Part shown: positions 35,582 to 42,777 of the stretch, piece after piece | Position numbering within the stretch: position 1 is the first letter of the stretch | How the letters are laid out: each line of letters opens with the position of its first letter | NCBI GenBank assembly: GCA_965115835.1 | Contig: OZ220471.1 | Coordinates: 1,736,001-1,800,000 of the forward strand | DNA: 64,000 bases | Direction: 5' to 3' | DNA from: Foliamicus sp965115835 | GTDB taxonomy: Bacteria > Pseudomonadota > Gammaproteobacteria > Steroidobacterales > Foliamicaceae | Made by a program: the position numbers and the translations under genes | Notes under the pieces: model-generated | The model's database searches: none | What the model saw: only the letters and a program-made list of their open reading frames with translations | Told to the model about the DNA's origin: nothing

Positions 35582-35923
35582 TCAAGAATCTGGCGCATCA
35601 TCGCCCTGACCGAGCGTTTCGTCCTGCACACTTCTGGCGACTTCGGCGGCGTTCTCGAAGTCTTCGAGTCTATCAAGCTCCTCCAGTTCATCGCGCTTGA
35701 GATAGGCCAGCAGATAAACGCCGCGGAAGGTCTTCTTGAAAAGATCGATCAGTTCAGGCGTCAGGCGAGCTTCAGAAAGGCCGCCTTCTGCTGCTGCGGC
35801 CCGCGCCGCAACCTCGCGGACAAACTCGCCGGGCTTCATGTTCTGCTGCTCCGCCGCCTTGGATATTGCTCGCCATTCGGTTTGCGAGAACCGAATCGAG
35901 TGGGGATATGTCCTTACAGCCAC
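35582..35923 (-). CDS. Ribbon-helix-helix/MobC-like regulator of the methyltransferase locus
   Basis: 113 residues from a GTG at 35923 preceded by AGGGA; an ATG at 36073 would add 50 less protein-like residues. The opening VRTYPHSIRFSQTEWRAISK followed by AAEQQNMKPGEFVREVAARA resembles the ribbon-helix-helix domain of MobC-type and antitoxin-like DNA-binding proteins (a strand, then two helices). The rest is helical and acidic (LKRDELEELDRLEDFENAAE). First gene of the minus-strand cluster, upstream of the methyltransferase. It probably controls the locus, perhaps via the repeats at 36077-36109. Confidence 0.6.
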   Translation of the reverse strand: MAVRTYPHSIRFSQTEWRAISKAAEQQNMKPGEFVREVAARAAAAEGGLSEARLTPELIDLFKKTFRGVYLLAYLKRDELEELDRLEDFENAAEVARSVQDETLGQGDDAPDS

Positions 35924-36076
35924 CGAATTTTCCCTGGAATTGTGATCTCGGATTGCGAGCCTTGCGACGATTTCGGATGCGCTGCGAGCAAGGTAACCCT
36001 CCGGAATTCGCCGGTGAACTGCCCCAAACAACGAGAACCTCCGGCTGACCAACCGAGATTCCTGAGCAGTCACCGC

Positions 36077-36120
36077 GTACTACGTTAGGAATTATCCTGT
36101 ACTACATTACGCTTACCGAA
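36077..36120 (-). promoter_or_regulatory. Promoter with paired operator-like repeats
   Basis: GTACTACGTTA (36077-36087) and GTACTACATTA (36099-36109) are direct repeats 22 bp apart, two helical turns. On the minus strand TTCGGT (36115-36120) and GATAAT (36091-36096), 18 bp apart, could be -35 and -10. The repeats would then overlap the promoter of the ribbon-helix-helix gene, as in autoregulated systems. Confidence 0.35.
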
Positions 36121-36474
36121 ATATAGCCCCTTTTGATTCGGCTCATCCCGCACTTACAAATCGCTTACAAAAACCCATCATGGCGGAGCGCTCCCGAGGC
36201 GTTCAAAGCGCCCGTAGCGTAGTCGAGCGCACGAATGCGCCGCCTGCGCCCCAGGCGCGTCTGGTGTGGAGGTGAGCCGGCTCCGCCGTAGAGACAGAGC
36301 CGACTTGGGAGCATTCACGATGGGGGAAATCGCCAGCGGCGAACCTGGCAGGGCGGAGCCGCCGCGGCGCCTGAGCGGACGACGGTGCGGATGGAGCCGC
36401 AGGCTGAGGTGTCAGGCGCGTCGTCGAAGACGACGGCGATGCTGTATGCACGCTTGCGGGTAGAAATGCACGGT

Positions 36475-36906
36475 GCTGTGCGGAACTGGATGCGAGGCGA
36501 GGTGCGGCAGCGCTCCGCAGGAGCGCGCGCACGAGCCGGGGCGTTGGTGCGCGGCGAAGCCGCCGCGAGCGATGCCCGCAACCGGCGTAGCCGGTCAGGG
36601 CAAGCGAAGCGAAGCCGAGCTGTGCGGAACCGGATACGAGGCGAGGTGCGGCAGCGCTCCGCAGGAGTGCGCGCACGAGCCGGGGCATCGGTGCGCGTCG
36701 AAGCCGCCGCGAGCGATGCCCGCAACCGGCGTAGCCGGTCAGGGCAAGCGAAGCGAAGCCGAGCTGTGCGGAACCGGATACGAGGCGAGGTGCGGCAGCG
36801 CTCCGCAGGAGTGCGCGCACGAGCCGGGGCATCGGTGCGCGTCGAAGCCGCCGCAAGCGATGCCCGCAACCGGCGTAGCCGGTCAGGGCAAGCGAAGCGA
36901 AGCCGA
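36475..36906. repeat. Three tandem 144-bp repeats
   Basis: Units begin at 36475, 36619 and 36763 (GCTGTGCGGAAC...), period exactly 144. Units 2 and 3 differ at about one base; unit 1 at about ten. Each contains hairpins such as CCGGC-GTA-GCCGG and GGCATCG...CGATGCC. Because 144 is a multiple of three, the array is open in several frames on both strands, but the products are Arg/Ala-rich with no protein character. The stretch 36121-36474 upstream is likewise GC-rich, hairpin-dense and shows no gene. Confidence 0.85.
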
Positions 36907-36908
36907 AG

Positions 36909-36971
36909 CTGTACGCTGCGCATAGCGCCGACGCAAGCGCCACGCAGGTTGGCGCTGCCGACTGCGTACAG
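36909..36971. repeat. Complex hairpin next to the 144-bp array
   Basis: Outer arms CTGTACGC (36909-36916) and GCGTACAG (36964-36971); inner arms AGCGCCA and TGGCGCT around 36935-36955. It closes the array on the side of the terminator at 36972. Confidence 0.5.
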
Positions 36972-37004
36972 AAAAAGAGCCGCACCGCCGAAGCGGCGCG
37001 GCCC
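36972..37004 (-). terminator. Rho-independent terminator after the DUF2493 gene
   Basis: Read on the minus strand: GCCGCGCCGC, loop TTCG, GCGGTGCGGC, then TCTTTTTC. A 10-bp GC-rich stem with a UUCG tetraloop and a U-tract 16 nt past the stop codon. Confidence 0.85.
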
Positions 37005-37017
37005 TTGAGGATGGCGA

Positions 37018-37938
37018 TTACGCTGCGCAGCGTTGCACCGGGATGCCGAGCTGGGTGGCCTTGTCGACAAGGTTCTCTGTAACGCCGCTGCCAGGGAATG
37101 CGATCACGCCCTTCGGCAGCAGGTTCAGCAGTTCGTCGTTGCGTCGAAACGGTGCGGCCCGTCCGTGAGCGTTCCAGTCCGGCTTGCAGACCACCTGATG
37201 CACGCCATGCCGTTCAGCCCACTGTGCGGCGATGCGTTCCACGCCGGGGCCGCCGCCGTGGACGAGCACCATGTCCTGATACTTCGCTCGCGCCTTGTCC
37301 AGTCGCCGGAAGATGGCGTCGATGTCGGTGACTTGCTTGCCGCCCGCGATCGCGATCAGGGTGCCGTCGGGCAGATGCGCGTTGGTCTCGCGTTCCTTGC
37401 GGGCGCGGAGAAAGTCGCGGGCGTCGATCGCTGCCGAGGTAAGTTGACGGGTCTGGCTGGTGTGCGATCCGTGCCGCGGCCGCCAGGTTTCTCCGGTGGA
37501 TTCGCGGTAGGCGTCAGCAGCGCAGTCGCGCAGTTGCTCGAAGGCGTCGCGTCGGTCGCCGAGGTTACGCGCACGGTGGGTCTTCAGTTCGAGTTCGCGG
37601 GCGTTGATCTCGGTGCCATCCTGGGCGCGCTGCAGGTCGCGGATTTCAGGCGTGAGGCGGTCGATGCTGCGGTCGAGTCGCCTGACCTGCGCGGCCCACA
37701 TGTTCACGAAGCCCCAGAGCATGGACTCGCGTTCGTCGGCGATCTGCATGCCATCGGGGGCGACGCCACGTGCCAGGATGCGGAACGCTTCGCTGACGGC
37801 TTCGATCGCTTCGTCGCGGTCCCAGACGCTTCGGGGGTCGAACTCGTCGCGTCCCGGGGTTGCGCCGTAGAGTGCGGCGTTTTCGCAGATGACTGCGGTG
37901 TGGGATTGTGCCTGATGGATGTTGTCGGTATCGAACAT
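37018..37938 (-). CDS. DUF2493 (SLOG-superfamily) protein
   Basis: 306 residues from an ATG at 37938 with AAGGAGA ahead. Residues 1-190 are a helical region with MLWGFVNMWAAQVRRLDRSI and a coiled-coil-like core. Residues ~195-306 form the DUF2493/YspA-type SLOG domain: GTLIAIAGGKQVTDIDAIFR, MVLVHGGGPGVERIAAQWAE and VIAFPGSGVTENLVDKA. SLOG domains bind or hydrolyse nucleotides and NAD-like ligands. Common on proteobacterial plasmids and ICEs, role unknown. A structured leader (38006-38140) precedes it and a strong terminator follows. Confidence 0.8.
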   Translation of the reverse strand: MFDTDNIHQAQSHTAVICENAALYGATPGRDEFDPRSVWDRDEAIEAVSEAFRILARGVAPDGMQIADERESMLWGFVNMWAAQVRRLDRSIDRLTPEIRDLQRAQDGTEINARELELKTHRARNLGDRRDAFEQLRDCAADAYRESTGETWRPRHGSHTSQTRQLTSAAIDARDFLRARKERETNAHLPDGTLIAIAGGKQVTDIDAIFRRLDKARAKYQDMVLVHGGGPGVERIAAQWAERHGVHQVVCKPDWNAHGRAAPFRRNDELLNLLPKGVIAFPGSGVTENLVDKATQLGIPVQRCAA

Positions 37939-38005
37939 GGTTGTGTCTCCTTGGTAGTTCGAGGTTTTGAGTTGAGCCTTGATGGCCCGGTGTCGTCGGA
38001 AGAGC

Positions 38006-38140
38006 GCCTCCCGACATAGGTTTGTTGGGACACGCGCGCGCAACGAAGCCACCCGCGCAAGCGGGTCGGAACGCAGTGGAGAACCCCGGAGGGGTTGGCG
38101 AAGTGAGCACGTGTGGCACAATGGGCCTGTGTCGGGAGGT
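38006..38140 (-). ncRNA. Candidate structured RNA in the leader of the DUF2493 gene
   Basis: Arms 38004-38020 and 38126-38142 pair over 17 bp with two G-U wobbles (GCACCTCCCGACACAGG against CCTATGTCGGGAGGCGC on the minus strand). Enclosed are a partly paired helix and two perfect hairpins, AACCCC-TCC-GGGGTT and ACCCGC-TTGC-GCGGGT. It lies 70-200 nt upstream of the minus-strand gene with no ORF in it. The remainder of the 404-nt gap (37939-38342) also shows short hairpins but no gene. It could be a cis-regulatory leader; on the plus strand the stem is followed by TTTTT and could act as a terminator. Confidence 0.45.
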
Positions 38141-38342
38141 GCTTTTTGGGTTGGCAAAGCCTTCTTCCCGCAAGCGGGTTGTGCAGCGAACTGGCGATTG
38201 GAAGCGCAAGGGATTGCACCAGAAACCGGAGCCTGCGGAGCCTGCAACGTAAAGCCCGGTCGCGAAGCAACGCACACAGCTGTCTGCGGTTGAAGCCCGC
38301 CCACTGCGCCCGATCCGGAGCGCTTCCTGTTTTCCCCGCCGA

Positions 38343-38573
38343 TCATCCGTAGAACGGGTGGGAGTCCAGAAGCTGCTGCGCCACCTGGCGGATGCGGCGA
38401 CGGTCGCGCACGCGCTTCGGTCCTCGCCAATCCTCCTGGAGGTGGACGACGTAGTAGTGCGTTCCCGGGTTGAGGAGGTCGTCCTCGCGGTAGACATCGC
38501 CAACATGGTGACCGTCGGCGTTGTAGATTCGGGATTCGTGTGGGCTGACGCGCCTGAAAGCGATGGTGCTCAT
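38343..38573 (-). CDS. Small hypothetical protein
   Basis: 76 residues, ATG at 38573 with GGAGAA ahead. MSTIAFRRVSPHESRIYNAD then HVGDVYREDDLLNPGTHYYV suggest a small beta-rich fold, ending in a basic helix (RVRDRRRIRQVAQQLLDS). Not recognised by name. It lies between the Toprim and DUF2493 genes in the same direction, within a set of ICE/plasmid housekeeping genes. Confidence 0.7.
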   Translation of the reverse strand: MSTIAFRRVSPHESRIYNADGHHVGDVYREDDLLNPGTHYYVVHLQEDWRGPKRVRDRRRIRQVAQQLLDSHPFYG

Positions 38574-38648
38574 CGGGTTCTCCGGTTGGCTTGATGGAGG
38601 CGCGAGGGAACTCCCTCTCCTCTCCGCGCCGTTCACCCTCCACCCGCC

Positions 38649-39674
38649 TCACTCTCCTCCGGGACTCTGCAGGCGGGCAGGCTTCCCCGCCCCCGGGGCT
38701 GCTGTATCCCCCTCGAAGCGGAACAGGGGACCGAGCCGTGCGGCGAGCGTGTCGGGACCGAGTGCGACGAGGTCGTCGTTGAAGTCGCCGCCTTCGGGAA
38801 CGACGACGGTGGCCTGGACACCCGCGTGCGCACAGCGCCGCGCGAGCCGTTCGGCGGCACGGTCGCCCTCGGGGTCGTTATCGCGGGCGATGATGAGCCG
38901 CGCGACGCCGGGCGGAGGCGCGAATGCGCCGAGGCTTCCGGCGGAGAGCGCTGCGGCGGCGGTGATCCCGGGTACAGCGGTGACCAGCGACAGCACGGTC
39001 TCGATGCCTTCGCCGACCAGCAGCATGGCGTCGGGCGTTCCAAACCGCACGGCGCGCCCGTGGATGCGTCCGAGCGCCTTGCGTGGAGCAGCGACGCCCG
39101 CCTTGGCGGGCGAGCGGGGATTGAGCCAGGTGCGCTGCACTCCGCTGACGGCGCCGTCGTCGCCGGTCACGGCGGCGACCAGCGCCGGAAGGCGGATGAC
39201 CGATCCGTTCTCGCGGTAGCGTAGTGCGGGATGAAAGCGCAGCGCCGCGAAGCGGCAGCGCGCGAGCCCCCGGGCATGCAGGTAGCGTTCGGCGTGGGTG
39301 CCGTCGATGTCGCGGCAGCGGCGCCACAGGCGCCGGGCCGCCGCGGTGGCGTCGTAGGCGCCGTGCTCGCCCGATGCCGGCGCAGCCGGCAGGGCGAGGA
39401 AGGCGCGGGCTTCGGCGAGCGCCGCGCGCAGCGTCGGCGCGCCCGAACGATAGCGGACGAGGTCGAGCAGGTCGCCGTGTTGGCCGGTTGCGGCGTCGGT
39501 CCACTTGCCGGGGGCGCCGGGACCTTCGAGACGAACGTGGAGCGAGCGCCCTCGGGCGCCGTCGAGGTCGCCCGCGACCCAGTAGCGGCCCTGGCGGCGG
39601 CCGTAGGGCAGATAGCGGCGACACACAGCCTCGGCGCGCCGGGCGAGTTCGGCGGCGATGGCGGCGGCGTTCAC
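38649..39674 (-). CDS. Toprim-domain protein (plasmid primase-like)
   Basis: 341 residues from a GTG at 39674. The N-terminal ~110 residues are of the type seen in DUF7146/CHC2-like proteins (RRYLPYGRRQGRYWVAGDLD, GKWTDAATGQHGDLLDLVRY). The Toprim domain spans residues ~225-310: LLVGEGIETVLSLVTAVPGI with the catalytic Glu, then LIIARDNDPEGDRAAERLAR with the DxD-like acidic pair. No helicase follows. Such proteins are annotated as virulence-associated E or primase-like in mobile elements and may prime the transferred strand. Next to ssb. Confidence 0.85.
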   Translation of the reverse strand: MNAAAIAAELARRAEAVCRRYLPYGRRQGRYWVAGDLDGARGRSLHVRLEGPGAPGKWTDAATGQHGDLLDLVRYRSGAPTLRAALAEARAFLALPAAPASGEHGAYDATAAARRLWRRCRDIDGTHAERYLHARGLARCRFAALRFHPALRYRENGSVIRLPALVAAVTGDDGAVSGVQRTWLNPRSPAKAGVAAPRKALGRIHGRAVRFGTPDAMLLVGEGIETVLSLVTAVPGITAAAALSAGSLGAFAPPPGVARLIIARDNDPEGDRAAERLARRCAHAGVQATVVVPEGGDFNDDLVALGPDTLAARLGPLFRFEGDTAAPGAGKPARLQSPGGE

Positions 39675-39840
39675 AGCGCCGACCTCTCGGTGTGACGTGG
39701 CGGCATGATGAAGACTCCTCTCGTTGCGGGGAACGCCCCGATACCGGCCCGCCCCCCGACTCCTGCCGGCGTGAGCGAACGAACGCCCTGCGCGGAGCGC
39801 AGGCGCGAGGCCCGACCGGGTCGGACTCGAAGCGGGCAGC

Positions 39841-39876
39841 AAAAAGGGGGGACCGACGCAAAGCGCCGGTCCCCCG
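39841..39876 (-). terminator. Rho-independent terminator after ssb
   Basis: On the minus strand GGGGGACCGGCGC, loop TTT, GCGTCGGTCCCCC(C), then TTTTT. A 13-bp stem about 25 nt after the ssb stop; one of the strongest terminators in the window. Confidence 0.9.
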
Positions 39877-39898
39877 GGGGAAGGACGGACAGTTCGCC

Positions 39899-40348
39899 TC
39901 AGAACGGGATCTCGTCGTCCGTCCCGTCGCCGTCGGCCGGCTGGGCCGGGGCGGCAGCCGAGGGCTGGGCGTCGGGCATCGCCGCGCCGTTGCCGTTCGG
40001 CTTGTCGAGGAACTGGACCCGGCAGCCCGGCGCCAGCAGAATCTCGGTCGAGAACCGGTCGGAGTCCTCGCCGTCCTTGCGCCAGCGTCGCGTCTGCAGC
40101 TTGCCGTCGACATACACCAGCCGTCCCTTTCTGGCGTGCTTGCCGAGCATCTCGACCAGCCCGTCCTGGAAGGTGACGATGCGGTGCCACTCGGTGCGAT
40201 CTACCCGCTCGCCGGTCTGCTTGTTGATATAGGACTCGTCGGTCGCAAGCGACAGATTGGCGACACGCCCCCCGCTTGTGAGGTGGTTGACGGTCACGTC
40301 GGCGCCGAGGCGGCCGATGAGTTCCACGCGATTCAATCCAAATGCCAT
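39899..40348 (-). CDS. ssb: Single-stranded DNA-binding protein
   Basis: 149 residues, ATG at 40348 with a weak AGGAGAA ahead. OB-fold motifs NRVELIGRLGADVTVNHLTS, NLSLATDESYINKQTGERVD, EWHRIVTFQDGLVEMLGKHA, RKGRLVYVDGKLQTRRW. The Ala/Pro-rich linker ends in DDEIPF, the acidic tip that docks with repair and replication enzymes. Distinct from the operon copy at 10440-10871, which lacks the tip. It probably serves vegetative replication or establishment of the element. Confidence 0.95.
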   Translation of the reverse strand: MAFGLNRVELIGRLGADVTVNHLTSGGRVANLSLATDESYINKQTGERVDRTEWHRIVTFQDGLVEMLGKHARKGRLVYVDGKLQTRRWRKDGEDSDRFSTEILLAPGCRVQFLDKPNGNGAAMPDAQPSAAAPAQPADGDGTDDEIPF

Positions 40349-40605
40349 GACTGTTCTCCTGGTTGGTTGTTGTGACGATGGGTTGCGAGCGTCCGGAGAC
40401 CGGGGCGATCTCTCTCCCCGGCCCCCTGCCGCTCACCCTTCCTTCTCCTTCCCTCCAACTCCTTGTCCCGCGTCGGTTTGCGGCCCAGGCAGAGCCGTGT
40501 CCGATCGTCGGTCAGGGCGTCGCGCACGCTTCGGGCATCAAAGCCGAAGTCGGCCAGAAGACCGCAGGCGGACGGAGCGACGGGATTGGGTTCGAGGAGA
40601 CACAT
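40333..40605 (-). CDS. Possible small ORF between SLOG gene and ssb
   Basis: ATG at 40605, opening MCLLEPNPVAPSACGLLADF and continuing GFDARSVRDALTDDRTRLCL; the second half is basic and low-complexity. It overlaps the ssb start by 16 nt. In the duplicated segment at 44779 the matching frame diverges right after its ATG, which argues against an essential gene. The rest of this 322-nt gap shows nothing else. Confidence 0.25.
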   Translation of the reverse strand: MCLLEPNPVAPSACGLLADFGFDARSVRDALTDDRTRLCLGRKPTRDKELEGRRRKGERQGAGERDRPGLRTLATHRHNNQPGEQSWHLD

Positions 40606-41330
40606 GCGGGCGACTTGCCGGGCATTCGCCCGGTTCGCCGCAAGGCTCCGCCCCGTCGCGGGACGGGGAATCAGGCGGAGTGGCGAAGGGCCCGCAGGCG
40701 CTCGCAGGCCGCGCGTGGCGTGAGGACGCTGAGGTTGAGCACCGGGATGCCGTGTTCCGCCGCGATGCGCAGGGCCATGCCGGTGCCGCCTGTGACCGCG
40801 CCCCCGGGAGTCCAGGCCACCGCCGCGTCGACAGGCCGGTCCAGCTCGGGGCCGAGCAAAACGGCGGCGTTTCTCGCGTGGAGCTTGCGCACGGCTGGGG
40901 AACAGCGGCTCCAGGCGGGATGCAGGGGCGCGGCGACGGCCATCCAGGCGGCCAGTTCGGACCGCGACGGGGCCCGGCAATCCGACCCTGCGTGTCTGTT
41001 GTAGCCCGCCCAGGGAAGATAAAGCGTACGCTGGCCGGCTGGCGCTCCCGCCGCGAACGCCGCATCGGCTCCGTTGGCGCCCCCGCTTGCAAGACGCCAG
41101 CCGGTGCGCGCGAGCCAGGAGGCGATTACGGTCATATCGTCGAGCACGGCTTGGGGAGTGGCGCGGGCGCCGATGCCGGCGTATATCGGTGAGGTCATGT
41201 CAGGGTCTCCGTGGATGGCGATGGCGGGCGCGGGACTCTCTCTCTTCCCGCAGCCCTCACCCCGCTCCCGGCTCTCCCCCGCCTCCGGCAGACACGACGC
41301 CCCCGCACTCCGCGAGAGCAAGCGGAAACG
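40603..41330. repeat. Direct duplication, left copy (SLOG gene plus flanks)
   Basis: About 730 bp nearly identical to 44779-45508 (offset 4176), covering the whole SLOG gene and its upstream leader. The two copies bracket the lower-GC cargo island. Confidence 0.9.
40671..41198 (-). CDS. SLOG-fold (Rossmann-like) protein, copy 1
   Basis: 175 residues, ATG at 41198 with GGAGA ahead. MTSPIYAGIGARATPQAVLD, WRLASGGANGADAAFAAGA, LYLPWAGYNRH and GPELDRPVDAAVAWTPGGAV with GGTGMALRIA are the nucleotide-binding loops of DprA/LOG-like SLOG proteins found in phages and plasmids. The function in mobile elements is not known; binding of a nucleotide or nucleic-acid ligand is likely. A 97%-like second copy lies at 44847-45374. 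Confidence 0.75.
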   Translation of the reverse strand: MTSPIYAGIGARATPQAVLDDMTVIASWLARTGWRLASGGANGADAAFAAGAPAGQRTLYLPWAGYNRHAGSDCRAPSRSELAAWMAVAAPLHPAWSRCSPAVRKLHARNAAVLLGPELDRPVDAAVAWTPGGAVTGGTGMALRIAAEHGIPVLNLSVLTPRAACERLRALRHSA

Positions 41331-41357
41331 CCCCGGCGGCCATCCGCTAATGCCGGT

Positions 41358-41512
41358 GACCTACCCCCGTCGACTGGTCCATTTTCAATGTTAGTGCGCT
41401 GGTGATTTCTCTGCCGAGCTGGTCATCCGGCTCCGATACGATTTGATTCGGTGCTCACCTCCAGCGAACACGCTTCATAAAGCTTGAACAAGGCGAGGAT
41501 CAGGCCACCTTG
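41358..41512 (-). mobile_element. Remnant of an IS end (IS3-family-like)
   Basis: TGACCTACCCCCGTCGACTG at 41358-41377 resembles the TGACCTGCCCCC-type termini I associate with IS3-family elements. The adjoining ~130 bp has no complete transposase. A similar end in the same orientation is at 44727-44756. Together they mark the borders of the cargo island. Confidence 0.4.
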
Positions 41513-41533
41513 GACAATCAGCGCGGCGAACAA

Positions 41534-41881
41534 CTATTTCAGCAGGCCGACTCTCGCCGCCTCTATGCTTGCTTCGACCCTCGCGATGTGTGCGTCGATG
41601 GCCGTGAGATCAACCCTACCGGCGAGCCGCTGGAGCCTCCTGCCACTTGGCTGAGGTGGCGTTGGCAGGCACACGGGATGCAAACACCGCTCGGCCCCAA
41701 TGAGCAGGACTTCGAGGTTGGCTCCAAGTACCAGCATCGGAACCAAGGAGAACAGCAGGGAAATTCGGACCGAAGCGGGAGGTACGCAAAGCGGAAAGAC
41801 TTGAGCCGACAAAATCACATTTACACCACCATGATGTATATTCATGTATGCAGGGACAGCAAGAACCAAGGTTCTCAGCAT
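41534..41881 (-). CDS. Small membrane protein in the cargo island
   Basis: 115 residues from an ATG at 41881 with AGGAAAC directly ahead. Hydrophobic stretches MLRTLVLAVPAYM and SLLFSLVPMLVLGANLEVLL suggest two membrane helices, followed by a basic loop and a helical tail (LTAIDAHIARVEASIEAAR). Divergent from the plus-strand gene at 41928, 46 nt away, so a shared promoter region is likely. Not recognised. Confidence 0.45.
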   Translation of the reverse strand: MLRTLVLAVPAYMNIHHGGVNVILSAQVFPLCVPPASVRISLLFSLVPMLVLGANLEVLLIGAERCLHPVCLPTPPQPSGRRLQRLAGRVDLTAIDAHIARVEASIEAARVGLLK

Positions 41882-41927
41882 GTTTCCTGCAGCTTGGGGC
41901 AATGGGACAGAGAGGGAGGGGAAGAAA

Positions 41928-42764
41928 ATGGCCTCGGATACAACTCGCCGGAACATGACCTTCCGGGAAAAACTGTGGTGACTGGCAATAGCAGTAACAA
42001 CTGCAACAGCCCTGACACTCACGACGTACAGGTTCAGCTTTATACCAGATGCACAAGCAGCAGCCGAACAAAAAACTTACATCGTTTTCAAAGAAGAAAA
42101 TTGCGCAGGGGATCAGGAACAAATCACGGGAACCTCCTTGGCTCGCCTGTGGGCCGCAGGATACAAAAGCTACAAAATCCTTGGCGAAGACAACGCCTGC
42201 GAGCAGGTACCAAACGAAGAACCGGTGGATTTGGGAACAAGGACGGTTTATGGAAGCAAGATTGCGGGGCCTAACACCATCTTTTTCTTTGGCAAAGTGA
42301 AACCCGAACCAGTGGAACAAAATGCTCCTGTCTTTGACCCGCAACCTCGGCTGCAGACGCCGAGGGAAGAGGCTCCAGCTTTCACTTTTGGTAGATGCTC
42401 AAGATCGCTTAGGGGGGCGTATTCGGATTTAGAACCGGAAGAGCAAGCAAAAATCAGCAATAGGTTGTTGAGGCATGATGATGTCGCGTGGACGGCAGCA
42501 AATACCAGCACCAAGGAAGCAGCAGGTTTCTTTCCGGTGAGTTTTAATTTGGCGGCAGTGTTTCGAAAGGTTCCTGGCGAGATCAGAGACGCTTATCCAT
42601 CCGAGAAAAATTGTAATTCTTGGGGGATCAGTGAAGCAAACTACAACAAAGTGGATAGCGCTGTGTCAGCAGATAAGGCAGACCCACCCGAGTACAACTT
42701 GGCCTCTTACAACTGTCAGGACTGGGCAGATGATATCGAAGCTTTAGTTGCGTCGGACCGCTAG
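41928..42764 (+). pseudogene. Membrane-anchored protein gene with in-frame UGA at codon 18
   Basis: The ATG at 41928 has an excellent ribosome site (GGGAGGGGAAG). It reads MASDTTRRNMTFREKLW, TGA (41979-41981), then continues LAIAVTTATALTLTTYRF, a membrane helix, and a soluble domain to 42764 (278 codons including the UGA). No ATG, GTG or TTG occurs after the UGA until a TTG at 42138, which would remove the helix. The soluble part ends YNLASYNCQDWADDIEALV; an N-C-x-x-W/F motif of this kind occurs in NlpC/LRAT-type papain-fold enzymes, but this is only suggestive. Either a recent nonsense mutation or UGA readthrough. Confidence 0.55.
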
Positions 42765-42777
42765 CTCCAAGGCTGTC

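Noticed and set aside
36475..36906. CRISPR array
   Set aside because: Units are contiguous 144-bp repeats with no unique spacers, and no cas genes are near.
36203..36985. Minus-strand 'repeat protein' across the 144-bp array
   Set aside because: Frame is open on both strands because the period is a multiple of three; residues are Arg/Ala/Leu-biased and the unique ends are not protein-like. No ribosome site.
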